A stretch of DNA of 64,000 nt from the NCBI RefSeq assembly GCF_900474185.1, contig NZ_UCNW01000009.1, positions 496,001 to 560,000 of the forward strand, given 5' to 3'. Numbering within the stretch: the stretch's first letter is position 1; every line of letters begins with the position of its first letter. The stretch is from Synechococcus sp. UW69. GTDB taxonomy: Bacteria > Cyanobacteriota > Cyanobacteriia > PCC-6307 > Cyanobiaceae. The translations under genes were made by a program, and so were the position numbers. Positions 57,122 to 64,000 of this stretch are shown piece by piece. The notes below the pieces were generated by a model. The model did not search any database. It saw only the letters and a program-made list of their open reading frames with translations, and was not told where the DNA came from.

Positions 57122-58312
57122 TCAGGCTCGGACGGCGTCGCGTTGGTGGCTCCAGCAGGAGAGATCCACTGCAGGTTGTTCACCACTGGCGAGGCGTGCC
57201 AGAGAATCACCGATCAGAGGAGCGAACTTGAAGGCCTGGCCGGAGCCCCCTGCAAACAGACTCAGCTTCGGGGTGAGCCGATCCAGCACGAAGTTCACAT
57301 CGCTGGCCATGGAGTACGGGCTGATCACGGTCTCGACTCGCTCCTGAACTCCCTCCAATTCGTTGAAGAGGAAGGTGTCGAGCAGCTCCACCAGTCGGGC
57401 TGGTGGCTCGGTGACCATGGCGTTGGGTGCGGCGACCCTCAGTTCTCGTGGGGCCCAGTCGATGCCGGCCTTGATCCTGGGCCTGCCATCCGCCGTTTGG
57501 CTCAACACGGGGAAGCCGTAGTACAGGCCACCATCGTCGCCTCGTTCTTGCTGGAAGCAGAACCACTGGGGGTAGCGATCAGCGAGTGCTGGGTTGACGG
57601 TGTAGTGAGCCCAAAGCATCGGCCACACCTCCAGTTTCGGTGCCAAGCCGAGGGGGGCGAGCAACAGTTGGCTCCAGATCCCGCAGGCCACCACCAGTTG
57701 GCTTGCGGCGATGTGCTCGCCGCTCTGCAGGGTGACGCCTCCACCATCGGGATCGAGTCCGGCCACGGGGCAGTGCTCGATCAGCTGATGGTCGGCGTTA
57801 CGGGCGGTATTGATCCAGTGGGAGAGAACTTTGTCGCTGCGTACGGCACCGGCGGTGGGTTCGAACAGGCCAGTGAAACCGGCCTTCGGCTTCAGCGGGA
57901 AACGGGCAGCGATCTGTTCGGCATTGAGGGCCTCGTAGGGGATTCCCTGATCGTCCATGACCCGGCGGGCCCCGGGGATCGATCCCTCGATCGTTTCCTC
58001 ATCCCAGCTTTCGCCGTAAAAGAGCAGGCCGTGGGTCTCTCTCAGCTGCTCGCCGGCGTGAGTTTCCTCGTCCCGCCAAAGGCGATTGGCCTCCTGGGCC
58101 AGACGGCAGAGCACCGGGTCGGAATACATCTCCCGGAACATCCGGGTTTCGCCGTAGCTGCTGGCCTTGGCGTGGGCCAGGGTCTTGGCTTCCAGCAGCA
58201 CCACATCGCGCACGCCGCGGCGGGCAAGGGATGCAGCGCAGCTCAGGCCCGCCATGCCGCCGCCGACGATCACGACCGCTGCGCGGCTGGGCATTGAGGA
58301 GGGCGTGCTCAT
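57122..58312 (-). CDS. FAD-dependent amine oxidase (monomeric sarcosine/N-methyltryptophan oxidase-like)
   Basis: 396 residues. Dinucleotide motif VVIVGGGMAGLSCAASLARR at the N-terminus and GGSGQAFKFAPLIGDSLARL at the end, as in MSOX and SolA. Between them, VISPYSMASDVNFVLD aligns with the C-M-Y-T-x-T-x-D-E-H-F segment of MSOX; here Ser replaces the cysteine that binds FAD covalently, so FAD is probably non-covalent and the substrate may differ. Oxidises an N-methyl or secondary amine in the family. The start overlaps the dehydrogenase stop by four bases (ATGA), so the two are coupled. Confidence 0.8.
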   Translation of the reverse strand: MSTPSSMPSRAAVVIVGGGMAGLSCAASLARRGVRDVVLLEAKTLAHAKASSYGETRMFREMYSDPVLCRLAQEANRLWRDEETHAGEQLRETHGLLFYGESWDEETIEGSIPGARRVMDDQGIPYEALNAEQIAARFPLKPKAGFTGLFEPTAGAVRSDKVLSHWINTARNADHQLIEHCPVAGLDPDGGGVTLQSGEHIAASQLVVACGIWSQLLLAPLGLAPKLEVWPMLWAHYTVNPALADRYPQWFCFQQERGDDGGLYYGFPVLSQTADGRPRIKAGIDWAPRELRVAAPNAMVTEPPARLVELLDTFLFNELEGVQERVETVISPYSMASDVNFVLDRLTPKLSLFAGGSGQAFKFAPLIGDSLARLASGEQPAVDLSCWSHQRDAVRA

Positions 58313-59364
58313 TCGCTATCTCCAAAGCTCAGGCCGATGGGATCGGTGGAGGGTGTCGCCGCCACTTCCTCGAGGGCGTCACCAACCGACAAACCCTGTT
58401 CGCGCTGATTGAGATAGTCGCTTGCCCGCCGGCGCACCTCATCGCGTACGAAGGCATAGACGTCCGTGGCGCCTGCGTCCTTCCAGGCATCTGGGGAGAA
58501 CCGCTCGATCGAATCGGCGATCACGGCGCCAGCATTCACAAGAGGGTCCGGCAGTACCCGCACACCGCGGCGACGCAGGTCGTCTGCTAACTGCGGTTGC
58601 TGGAAAGGGGCATTGGCTGCAGGAACCACGGCGGGGGTCTTCAAGGCCGTTGCCATTTCGGCGTTGATCAACCCGGAGATGGAACAGGGCAGCACCAGGT
58701 CGAGGTCCAGTTCCCACCAGGCACAGCTCTCAGGCAGAGGCGTCGCGCCGGGAAAACTGGCTCTCTCGCGATCCAGATCCACGGTGAACACCGTCCAGCC
58801 GTGATTAACGAGATGACGGGCCACCGTTCCGCCGACGGCACCGCAGCCGTGCACGAGGGCCCGGCCGGGAATGGCGTCTTTGAGGTCCTTCTCCAGCACT
58901 GCCTCCACGGCGCCGAGGGTGCCATGGGCGGTGGCGGCACTGGCGTCTACTGGGCTGCCGACCGCCGCCAGCACATGCGGTGTGAGCGCCGTCAGACGCT
59001 CCATGTCCTCCAGGCTGGTGTTGAGATCGCAGCCAGTGATCATGGCGCCATCGAGCGACTCCAGCAGCTCGGCGGTGACGCTGATCAATTCATCCTTGAC
59101 CGCATCGGGCTCCGCTGCCCGGGCGACGATCTTGCCTCCAGCAAAACCGGTGCCGTAGAGATCGTGCTTGTGGGTCATCAACCCCGCCAGCCGCTGTCCG
59201 TCAGCGATGCAGGCCTCATCGCTCGGGTAATTCAGCAGGCGCAGGCCCCCGTTGGCGGGGCGCTTGGCATCAGTGTCTTCCGCCACCACGAACACCGAGA
59301 GGTGGTCGGAGACGTGTTCCGCCAGCACCGACACGGTCGGCGATGCTTTCTTGCTGCTGCTCAT
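58309..59364 (-). CDS. Leucine dehydrogenase-like amino acid dehydrogenase (ELFV family)
   Basis: 351 residues from ATG 59364, directly on the methyltransferase stop (TAATG). GLMTHKHDLYGTGFAGGKIV contains the two lysines (substrate carboxylate and catalytic) of LeuDH; the D-containing GCDLNTSLEDMERLTALTPH and NAD motif HGCGAVGGTVARHLVNHGW follow; PLVNAGAVIADSIERF matches the family end. The acid after the second strand (VDLD) favours NAD. Such enzymes interconvert an amino acid and its 2-keto acid with ammonia. Lies between a methyltransferase and an amine oxidase. Confidence 0.85.
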   Translation of the reverse strand: MSSSKKASPTVSVLAEHVSDHLSVFVVAEDTDAKRPANGGLRLLNYPSDEACIADGQRLAGLMTHKHDLYGTGFAGGKIVARAAEPDAVKDELISVTAELLESLDGAMITGCDLNTSLEDMERLTALTPHVLAAVGSPVDASAATAHGTLGAVEAVLEKDLKDAIPGRALVHGCGAVGGTVARHLVNHGWTVFTVDLDRERASFPGATPLPESCAWWELDLDLVLPCSISGLINAEMATALKTPAVVPAANAPFQQPQLADDLRRRGVRVLPDPLVNAGAVIADSIERFSPDAWKDAGATDVYAFVRDEVRRRASDYLNQREQGLSVGDALEEVAATPSTDPIGLSFGDSE

Positions 59365-60401
59365 TAGGCCACCTTCTCCATCATCTGGTGGTGTTCGACA
59401 TAGTCGAGGCTCCATTCGCTGGGGGTTTCGGCGATGCGCTGTTGCAGACGCTCGTACACCGTGTCTGCAGCGGCGTCCCCGGCAGCACTGGCGAAGCTAT
59501 GGCGGCTCCAGCTGCGGATCGTCGCCATCAAGCCGGCGGCGAAAGCGGTCGTGTCACCGTTGTCGTTCCAGCGGCGTCTGTAGGGGCACTTCACATAGAC
59601 CGTCCGCTCGTCCACGAGGCGCAGTCCGTTGCGGTAAGCGGCGCTGCTCTCGTCCTTCAGCGGAGCCATGAACTCCTCGGGGGACTTGTAAAAATTCAGA
59701 ACGGTGCCTTTTTTGTATTGCTCTGCGCTGATTAGGCCTTCCTCGGCCATGCCGCGCCAGATCTGGTGCAACTGGTCGTGCACATTGCGGGTTTCGCCGC
59801 CGTTATGACCGAGATAGCGTCCTTCTTCATCGCGTGAAAGGTTCACGGTCAGCAGTCGCCCGCCCACCTTCAGCTCGCGACTACGCAGTTCAAGGATGTA
59901 GTTCCAGTCCTTCATCGCCTGGGCGGTGAAACGCTGAAGGGCGTCGGCATCACCGGAGGCCAGCACATGGGTGTGGCTATCGAGTGGTCCGGGCGAAGCG
60001 CTCAGCCAGTGCATGGCGGTTGCGGAGAAGCCGAAGCTCACGCTGTCCGGGGCTACGGAGGGCTCGTAGAAGCTGCGGGCACTCACCAGCACTGTTGGCT
60101 TTGGATCCCGGGGAATCTGCAGGGCCAGGTTTTCTGCCAGAGCGAGGTTGTCGTTGCTCGGTAAGTCATTACCGATCAGCGTCAGATGAGCATTCGGCTG
60201 GTTGGCATGCAGGCGATCCAGCACCTGATTCCAGAGCCCTACAGCAGTGCCGCCATCGGCAGCTCCGTAATCGATCAGAACATGGCTGTCTGCGACAGCC
60301 AGTTGATTCACACAAGTCAAGGCCCAGTCCGAGGCGGCTTCAATGCACAGAAGAGCGCCTTCGGTCTGCGCGCTGTAACCCGTGGTCATGGCGATGGCCA
60401 T
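59364..60401 (-). CDS. SABATH-family carboxyl methyltransferase-like protein
   Basis: 345 residues from ATG 60401 with GAGG close upstream; ATG 60389 is possible. GNDLPSNDNLALAENL matches the plant N-D-L-P-x-N-D-F motif, and SFGFSATAMHWLSASPGP the S-x-H-W-L-S motif of salicylate/jasmonate carboxyl methyltransferases; SAM loop VLIDYGAADGGTAVGL is near residue 41. Substrate-loop residues cannot be read with confidence. Such enzymes make methyl esters of carboxylic acids, or N-methylate in related members. First of the four-gene run with the dehydrogenase, oxidase and BCCT transporter. Confidence 0.8.
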   Translation of the reverse strand: MAIAMTTGYSAQTEGALLCIEAASDWALTCVNQLAVADSHVLIDYGAADGGTAVGLWNQVLDRLHANQPNAHLTLIGNDLPSNDNLALAENLALQIPRDPKPTVLVSARSFYEPSVAPDSVSFGFSATAMHWLSASPGPLDSHTHVLASGDADALQRFTAQAMKDWNYILELRSRELKVGGRLLTVNLSRDEEGRYLGHNGGETRNVHDQLHQIWRGMAEEGLISAEQYKKGTVLNFYKSPEEFMAPLKDESSAAYRNGLRLVDERTVYVKCPYRRRWNDNGDTTAFAAGLMATIRSWSRHSFASAAGDAAADTVYERLQQRIAETPSEWSLDYVEHHQMMEKVA

Positions 60402-60470
60402 GGACCTCGTCAGCGGCAGGCCTCACCGTACAGACCATGGCTGAACTGACTACCAATTAACGCGTCTGCT

Positions 60471-61052
60471 TCACGTTGCTTGGAGCAAATGACGCAGTTG
60501 GGGTTCCAGGAGGCTGAAGGCTCTGCCGCGATGGCCATGCTGTTTTTTCTCAGCCAGGGGCATCTCGGCAAAGGTGCGGCCCGTTCCAGCGACTTCGAAG
60601 ATCGGGTCGTAGCCAAAGCCTTGCTCCCCCCGAGGTGACGCCGTGATCAAACCGTCGCAACGGCCTTCCACCTCAAGCAGAACGGATCCATCGGGGGCTG
60701 CGATGCAGAGCGCAGCGCAGAAATGGGCTTGGCGTTGCTCTGAGCCGTTCAGCGCCTTCAATAGTCGCGCGATGCGTTCCGGATCGGTGGGGGCGTAGCG
60801 GGCGGAGTGAACACCCGGGGCGCCATCCAGGGCGTCCACGCTTAGGCCTGAATCGTCGGCCAACGCCCATTCCCCTGTAGTGGCTGCAACCGCTTGGGCT
60901 TTGAGGCGGGCATTGGCGGCAAACGTGCTGCCTGTCTCCTCCACCTCCAAACCCTCAGGCTGGGGCCGCACGCTGACGGGGAGGGCCTGCAGCAGACCCT
61001 GGAATTCACGAATCTTTCCGGCGTTGCCGCTGGCGATGACCAGTGCCTTCAT
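60471..61052 (-). CDS. rdgB: Non-canonical purine NTP pyrophosphatase
   Basis: 193 residues. LVIASGNAGKIREFQGLL (N-terminal S/T-x-N-x-x-K), ADDSGLSVDALDGAPGVHSAR and FGYDPIFEVAGTGRTFAEM are the HAM1/RdgB motifs. Removes dITP and XTP from the nucleotide pool. The start overlaps the phosphohexomutase stop by four bases. Confidence 0.95.
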   Translation of the reverse strand: MKALVIASGNAGKIREFQGLLQALPVSVRPQPEGLEVEETGSTFAANARLKAQAVAATTGEWALADDSGLSVDALDGAPGVHSARYAPTDPERIARLLKALNGSEQRQAHFCAALCIAAPDGSVLLEVEGRCDGLITASPRGEQGFGYDPIFEVAGTGRTFAEMPLAEKKQHGHRGRAFSLLEPQLRHLLQAT

Positions 61053-62512
61053 GCGGCCTCCGCGAACTGCCTGCCCCAGGCCAGCACAGCATCCACCCGA
61101 TCGGCATCGGGCCCTTCGCAGTAGAGCCGCAGTAGAGGTTCGGTTCCGGAAAAGCGCAGCATCAGCCAGTGGCTGGGCCCCATTCTCAGTTTGATCCCGT
61201 CTGTGGTGATCACCTCCAGCACCTTTGCCCCTGCGATGGTCGAAGGTGTGCTCTGGGCAAGCAGCGTCTCGAGCCGTCGGCGTGCCTCCATGTCAGCCAG
61301 TCGCAGGTCGAAGCGGTCGTAGTGGCTACTTCCTCCGTGCTGCGCTTGGAGAGTATCCAGTCGAGCTCCCAGGGGTTGCTTCCCTTCAACAAGGGCTTCC
61401 AGCACCAGCATTGCTGCGAACAGTGCATCCCGCTCGGGCAGGTGCATGCCGAAGCCAACTCCACCAGACTCCTCGCCGCCGATCAGCACGTCCCCCGCCA
61501 GCATCTCCGCGGCGATGTACTTGAAGCCCACAGCGAGCTCAAGAACATCGCGTCCCTGCGCTTCCGCCACCAGCCGCATTAGATCAGATCCGCTCACGGT
61601 CTTGACCACTGCTCCAGGCAGCTGCCGGGCGCGGGCCAGGTGATCGATCAGCAGGGGCATCAGCAGCTGGGTGCTGCAGAACCGACCGGTTTCATCCACA
61701 GCGGCAATGCGGTCCCCATCGCCGTCGAAGACCAATCCCACGGCAGGGCTCCCGGCGTCGGTTGAGGTCTTCACCGCTGTGATCAGCTCTTCGAGATAGG
61801 TCGCAAGGGGTTCCGGCGGATGACCACCAAATAAAGGATTGCGATCGGTGCGGATTTCCTCCACCACCCCATGGGCCTCAGGCCCGAGCAGCTCCGTCAC
61901 ACACCCGGCGGCTGAGCCATGCATCGGATCCACGATCACCTTCAGGTTGATGGCCTTGAGGCCCCGCAGCAGTGCGGTGAGATCGAGCTTGCGGCGGAGA
62001 CCTTCGAGATGCTCGCCCCGACCATCAAAACGGGGGACCTCCGCTTTGATCGGTGCTGTGATGCCGCCGGCGGCCAGTCGTCGTTCGACGGCGGCAGTGA
62101 AGTCGCCCTCGACTGACCCGCCGAAGGGGCCTTTGATCTTCAGCCCCAGCCATTCCGGCGGGTTGTGACTGGCGGTGATGACCAGCGCTCCAAGGGCTTT
62201 GCGCTCCACCACGGCCCAGCTGCAGGCCGGTGTGGGGACAGCGGTGTCCGTTAGTAGGGGCTCGAGTTCACAACCCCGCACGGCGGAGGCGATGGCTTCC
62301 GCTAGTTCGGGAGCCAGGAAGCGCCGGTCATAACCGATGACCACCGTTCGGCTGTTGTGGCCTTCTGGGGCGCGATGCGCGAGCTCCTGGGCCGCGGCAG
62401 CGGCAACGGGCAATAAGCGATCCACGGTGATGTCGACACCGATGATTCCGCGCCAGCCATCGGTGCCGAACTTGATTGGAGCTGGGCTTAGGGGGAGGGG
62501 AGCCGATGCCAT
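61049..62512 (-). CDS. Phosphoglucomutase/phosphomannomutase family protein
   Basis: 487 residues. KFGTDGWRGIIG start, phospho-serine site VITASHNPPEWLGLK, metal loop DGDGDRIAAVDE, sugar loop GGEESGGVGFG and phosphate loop LRFSGTEPLLRLY: all four active-site loops of the alpha-D-phosphohexomutase family. Supplies glucose-1-phosphate or mannose-1-phosphate to glycogen and UDP/GDP-sugar synthesis, upstream of ugd and galE in this window. Exact substrate cannot be assigned from sequence. Confidence 0.9.
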   Translation of the reverse strand: MASAPLPLSPAPIKFGTDGWRGIIGVDITVDRLLPVAAAAAQELAHRAPEGHNSRTVVIGYDRRFLAPELAEAIASAVRGCELEPLLTDTAVPTPACSWAVVERKALGALVITASHNPPEWLGLKIKGPFGGSVEGDFTAAVERRLAAGGITAPIKAEVPRFDGRGEHLEGLRRKLDLTALLRGLKAINLKVIVDPMHGSAAGCVTELLGPEAHGVVEEIRTDRNPLFGGHPPEPLATYLEELITAVKTSTDAGSPAVGLVFDGDGDRIAAVDETGRFCSTQLLMPLLIDHLARARQLPGAVVKTVSGSDLMRLVAEAQGRDVLELAVGFKYIAAEMLAGDVLIGGEESGGVGFGMHLPERDALFAAMLVLEALVEGKQPLGARLDTLQAQHGGSSHYDRFDLRLADMEARRRLETLLAQSTPSTIAGAKVLEVITTDGIKLRMGPSHWLMLRFSGTEPLLRLYCEGPDADRVDAVLAWGRQFAEAA

Positions 62513-62565
62513 GGCACAGCCTGCACTTCAGTGGATCTAGCAGCTGGCAGCCGTAGGGTCGGCGG

Positions 62566-64000
62566 ATGGGTGACACCCCGCCTGCCGACAACGCCCTCAC
62601 CGACCGGTTGCTGCGCAGTTGGCTGCGTTGTCGTCGCAAGGCCTGGCTCGATCGCCACGGAAATCCTGCTGAGCGACGTTGGACTGCCCATCGCAATCTG
62701 CTGCTGGATGACCAGCAGCGATGTTTTGTGGGATTGATGCCCCGCAAACCAGGCCATGGCTTGGCCGCCTGTGTTGCCGGTGCCGACGCCGTGGTGGGTC
62801 TGCGCCTGAAGGGTCTGGGCCCTTCCGGGGAACCGTTGGAGGCGCATCCTCCCCTGCTCAGGCGGGTCAAGGGCCAGAGCCGCTGGGGCGATTTCGCCTA
62901 TCAACCGGTGCTGGCACGTCAGGGCCGCCGCACCACCCGGGAACATCAGCTTCCTCTGGCGCTGATGGCTCTGCTGCTCGAGCAGGTGCAACAGGGCGAT
63001 GTCCCATCCATGCTGGTTCTCGGCGGCGGCGGCTGGCGGCTGGAACAGGAGCGGGTCCATCTGTCGAACAGCATGCGGCGACAGCTTTCGGAAGGGTTGC
63101 GCAAACTGCGTGAGGACCTTGAGCGGTCGGTCCCCCCTCCTCTGGCAGCCGATCGACGCAAGTGCTCACTCTGCAGCTGGCGGGGTGTTTGCAACGCCGT
63201 GGCGGCGGAGCAAGGGCATCTAAGTGAGGTCAGCGGCATCGGAGCCAAGCGCCGCGAGATGTTGCTGGAGCTTGGGATTCGCGGCCTATCTGATCTGGCC
63301 GCTGCTGATCCGATGCAGCTCGCTGTGCAGCTTCAACGCTTCGGTGATCAGCATGGTGAGGTGGCTGCAGCCTTGGTGGCCCAGGCCAGGGCGCAGCGCG
63401 ATGGTCGGGTGGAACGTTTGGACGCTGCACCGGCACTTCCGGAACTTCGTGACTGCCCTGGTGTGCTCCTTTACGACATCGAATCCGACCCCGACGCCCG
63501 TCACGACTTTCTCCACGGTTTTCTGGTCTTACACAGAACCGAACGTGGGGGCTGGGACCTCGCTTCAGTGGCTTATCACCCGATCCTGGTCCTGGCCGAG
63601 CACGGTGAACCCCGTTGCTGGCTTCGGTTGCAACGCCTGCTGGATCACTACCGGGGGTGGCCAATTCTTCACTACGGGGAAACAGAAAGCCTGGCCTTGC
63701 GACGCTTGGCCGAGCGGCAAGGTGTCGATGAGGCTGAACTGCAGCAACTTCGTCACCGTCTCGTGGATGTTCATGCCCGGGTGCGGCGTCACTGGCGCTT
63801 GCCATTGGCCAGTTACGGCCTCAAGGCCGTGGCCGGTTGGCAGGGGTTCCTTTGGACTCAGCCCGGTGCTGACGGGGCCAGGGCCTTGTTGTGGTGGCGG
63901 CAGTGGCAGGGCGATGGCCCTGATCGACGCGGCAACAGGCATGGGCTGCGCTGGATCTTCGATTACAACCGCGATGACTGCCTAGCCACCTGGGCCGTTG
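62566..64000 (+). CDS. TM0106-type RecB-like nuclease, N-terminal part (cut by window edge)
   Basis: 478 codons to the window end, no stop reached. LRSWLRCRRKAWLDRHG is the usual start of RecB-like proteins. Next comes RKCSLCSWRGVCNAVA, a C-x2-C-x5-C cluster (about 205-213) that with an earlier Cys could bind Fe-S; VSGIGAKRREMLLELGI is a helix-hairpin-helix; then VLLYDIESDPDA and YNRDDCLATWAV give D-x-E and D-D-x-x-A of a DEDD-like exonuclease. The PD-(D/E)xK residues in the N-terminal part were not clear. Diverges from the phosphohexomutase gene by 53 bases. Confidence 0.75.
   Translation, partial: MGDTPPADNALTDRLLRSWLRCRRKAWLDRHGNPAERRWTAHRNLLLDDQQRCFVGLMPRKPGHGLAACVAGADAVVGLRLKGLGPSGEPLEAHPPLLRRVKGQSRWGDFAYQPVLARQGRRTTREHQLPLALMALLLEQVQQGDVPSMLVLGGGGWRLEQERVHLSNSMRRQLSEGLRKLREDLERSVPPPLAADRRKCSLCSWRGVCNAVAAEQGHLSEVSGIGAKRREMLLELGIRGLSDLAAADPMQLAVQLQRFGDQHGEVAAALVAQARAQRDGRVERLDAAPALPELRDCPGVLLYDIESDPDARHDFLHGFLVLHRTERGGWDLASVAYHPILVLAEHGEPRCWLRLQRLLDHYRGWPILHYGETESLALRRLAERQGVDEAELQQLRHRLVDVHARVRRHWRLPLASYGLKAVAGWQGFLWTQPGADGARALLWWRQWQGDGPDRRGNRHGLRWIFDYNRDDCLATWAV

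Noticed and set aside
1-64000. CRISPR arrays, tRNAs, rRNAs and insertion sequences
   Set aside because: No regularly spaced repeats, no tRNA-like cloverleaf and no transposase were recognised; tRNA scanning was only by eye.

Overview
The window is from a marine picocyanobacterium of the Synechococcus type. It carries psbE-psbF-psbL-psbJ behind rubredoxin and ycf48, ndhC-ndhK-ndhJ, chlD, a carotenoid oxygenase, and a selD fused to an NADH-dehydrogenase-like domain. The housekeeping parts are GC-rich and densely packed, with many 1-4 base overlaps. AT-rich blocks of surface-glycan and secretion genes interrupt them. No tRNA, rRNA or CRISPR array was seen.

Layout. (1) 1-12.5 kb, mostly AT-rich: end of a glycosyltransferase, a methyltransferase, two TPR proteins (one with a glycosyltransferase-like C-terminus), then divergently an 846-codon SwmA/RTX-like surface protein gene broken by one in-frame TAG. 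A strong terminator follows, then a type I secretion ABC exporter, a sulfotransferase, a parvulin-like protein and a 2-oxoglutarate dioxygenase. (2) 12.6-28.1 kb, GC-rich: a GT39 membrane protein, galE and selD fusion, then parvulin-like protein, a second exporter ATPase and its HlyD adaptor, a glycosyltransferase, hisS, and UDP-sugar genes (UXS, UGD, UDP-glucuronate 4-epimerase). (3) 28.1-33.6 kb, AT-rich: decayed genes including a sulfotransferase, a bifunctional glycosyltransferase, an intact sulfotransferase and a coiled-coil fragment. (4) 33.6-64 kb, core: PSII and NDH-1 genes, a YvcK-like protein, an Mla-like lipid transporter pair, chlD, folK, NUDIX, photolyase, a DegT aminotransferase, a split photolyase-like gene pair, fabI, hisB, a carotenoid oxygenase, and a four-gene cluster (SABATH methyltransferase, leucine-dehydrogenase-like enzyme, FAD amine oxidase, BCCT transporter). 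rdgB, a phosphohexomutase and a RecB-like nuclease running off the edge close the window.

How it fits together. The glycosyltransferases, UDP-glucuronate/xylose/galacturonate enzymes, sulfotransferases and two exporters suggest export and decoration of a calcium-binding surface protein with acidic, possibly sulfated glycans. Whether that protein is still made depends on the amber codon. The most novel-looking systems are the methyltransferase-dehydrogenase-oxidase-BCCT operon and the split photolyase with four candidate iron-sulfur cysteines. Functions come from reading translated motifs by eye; no searches were run.
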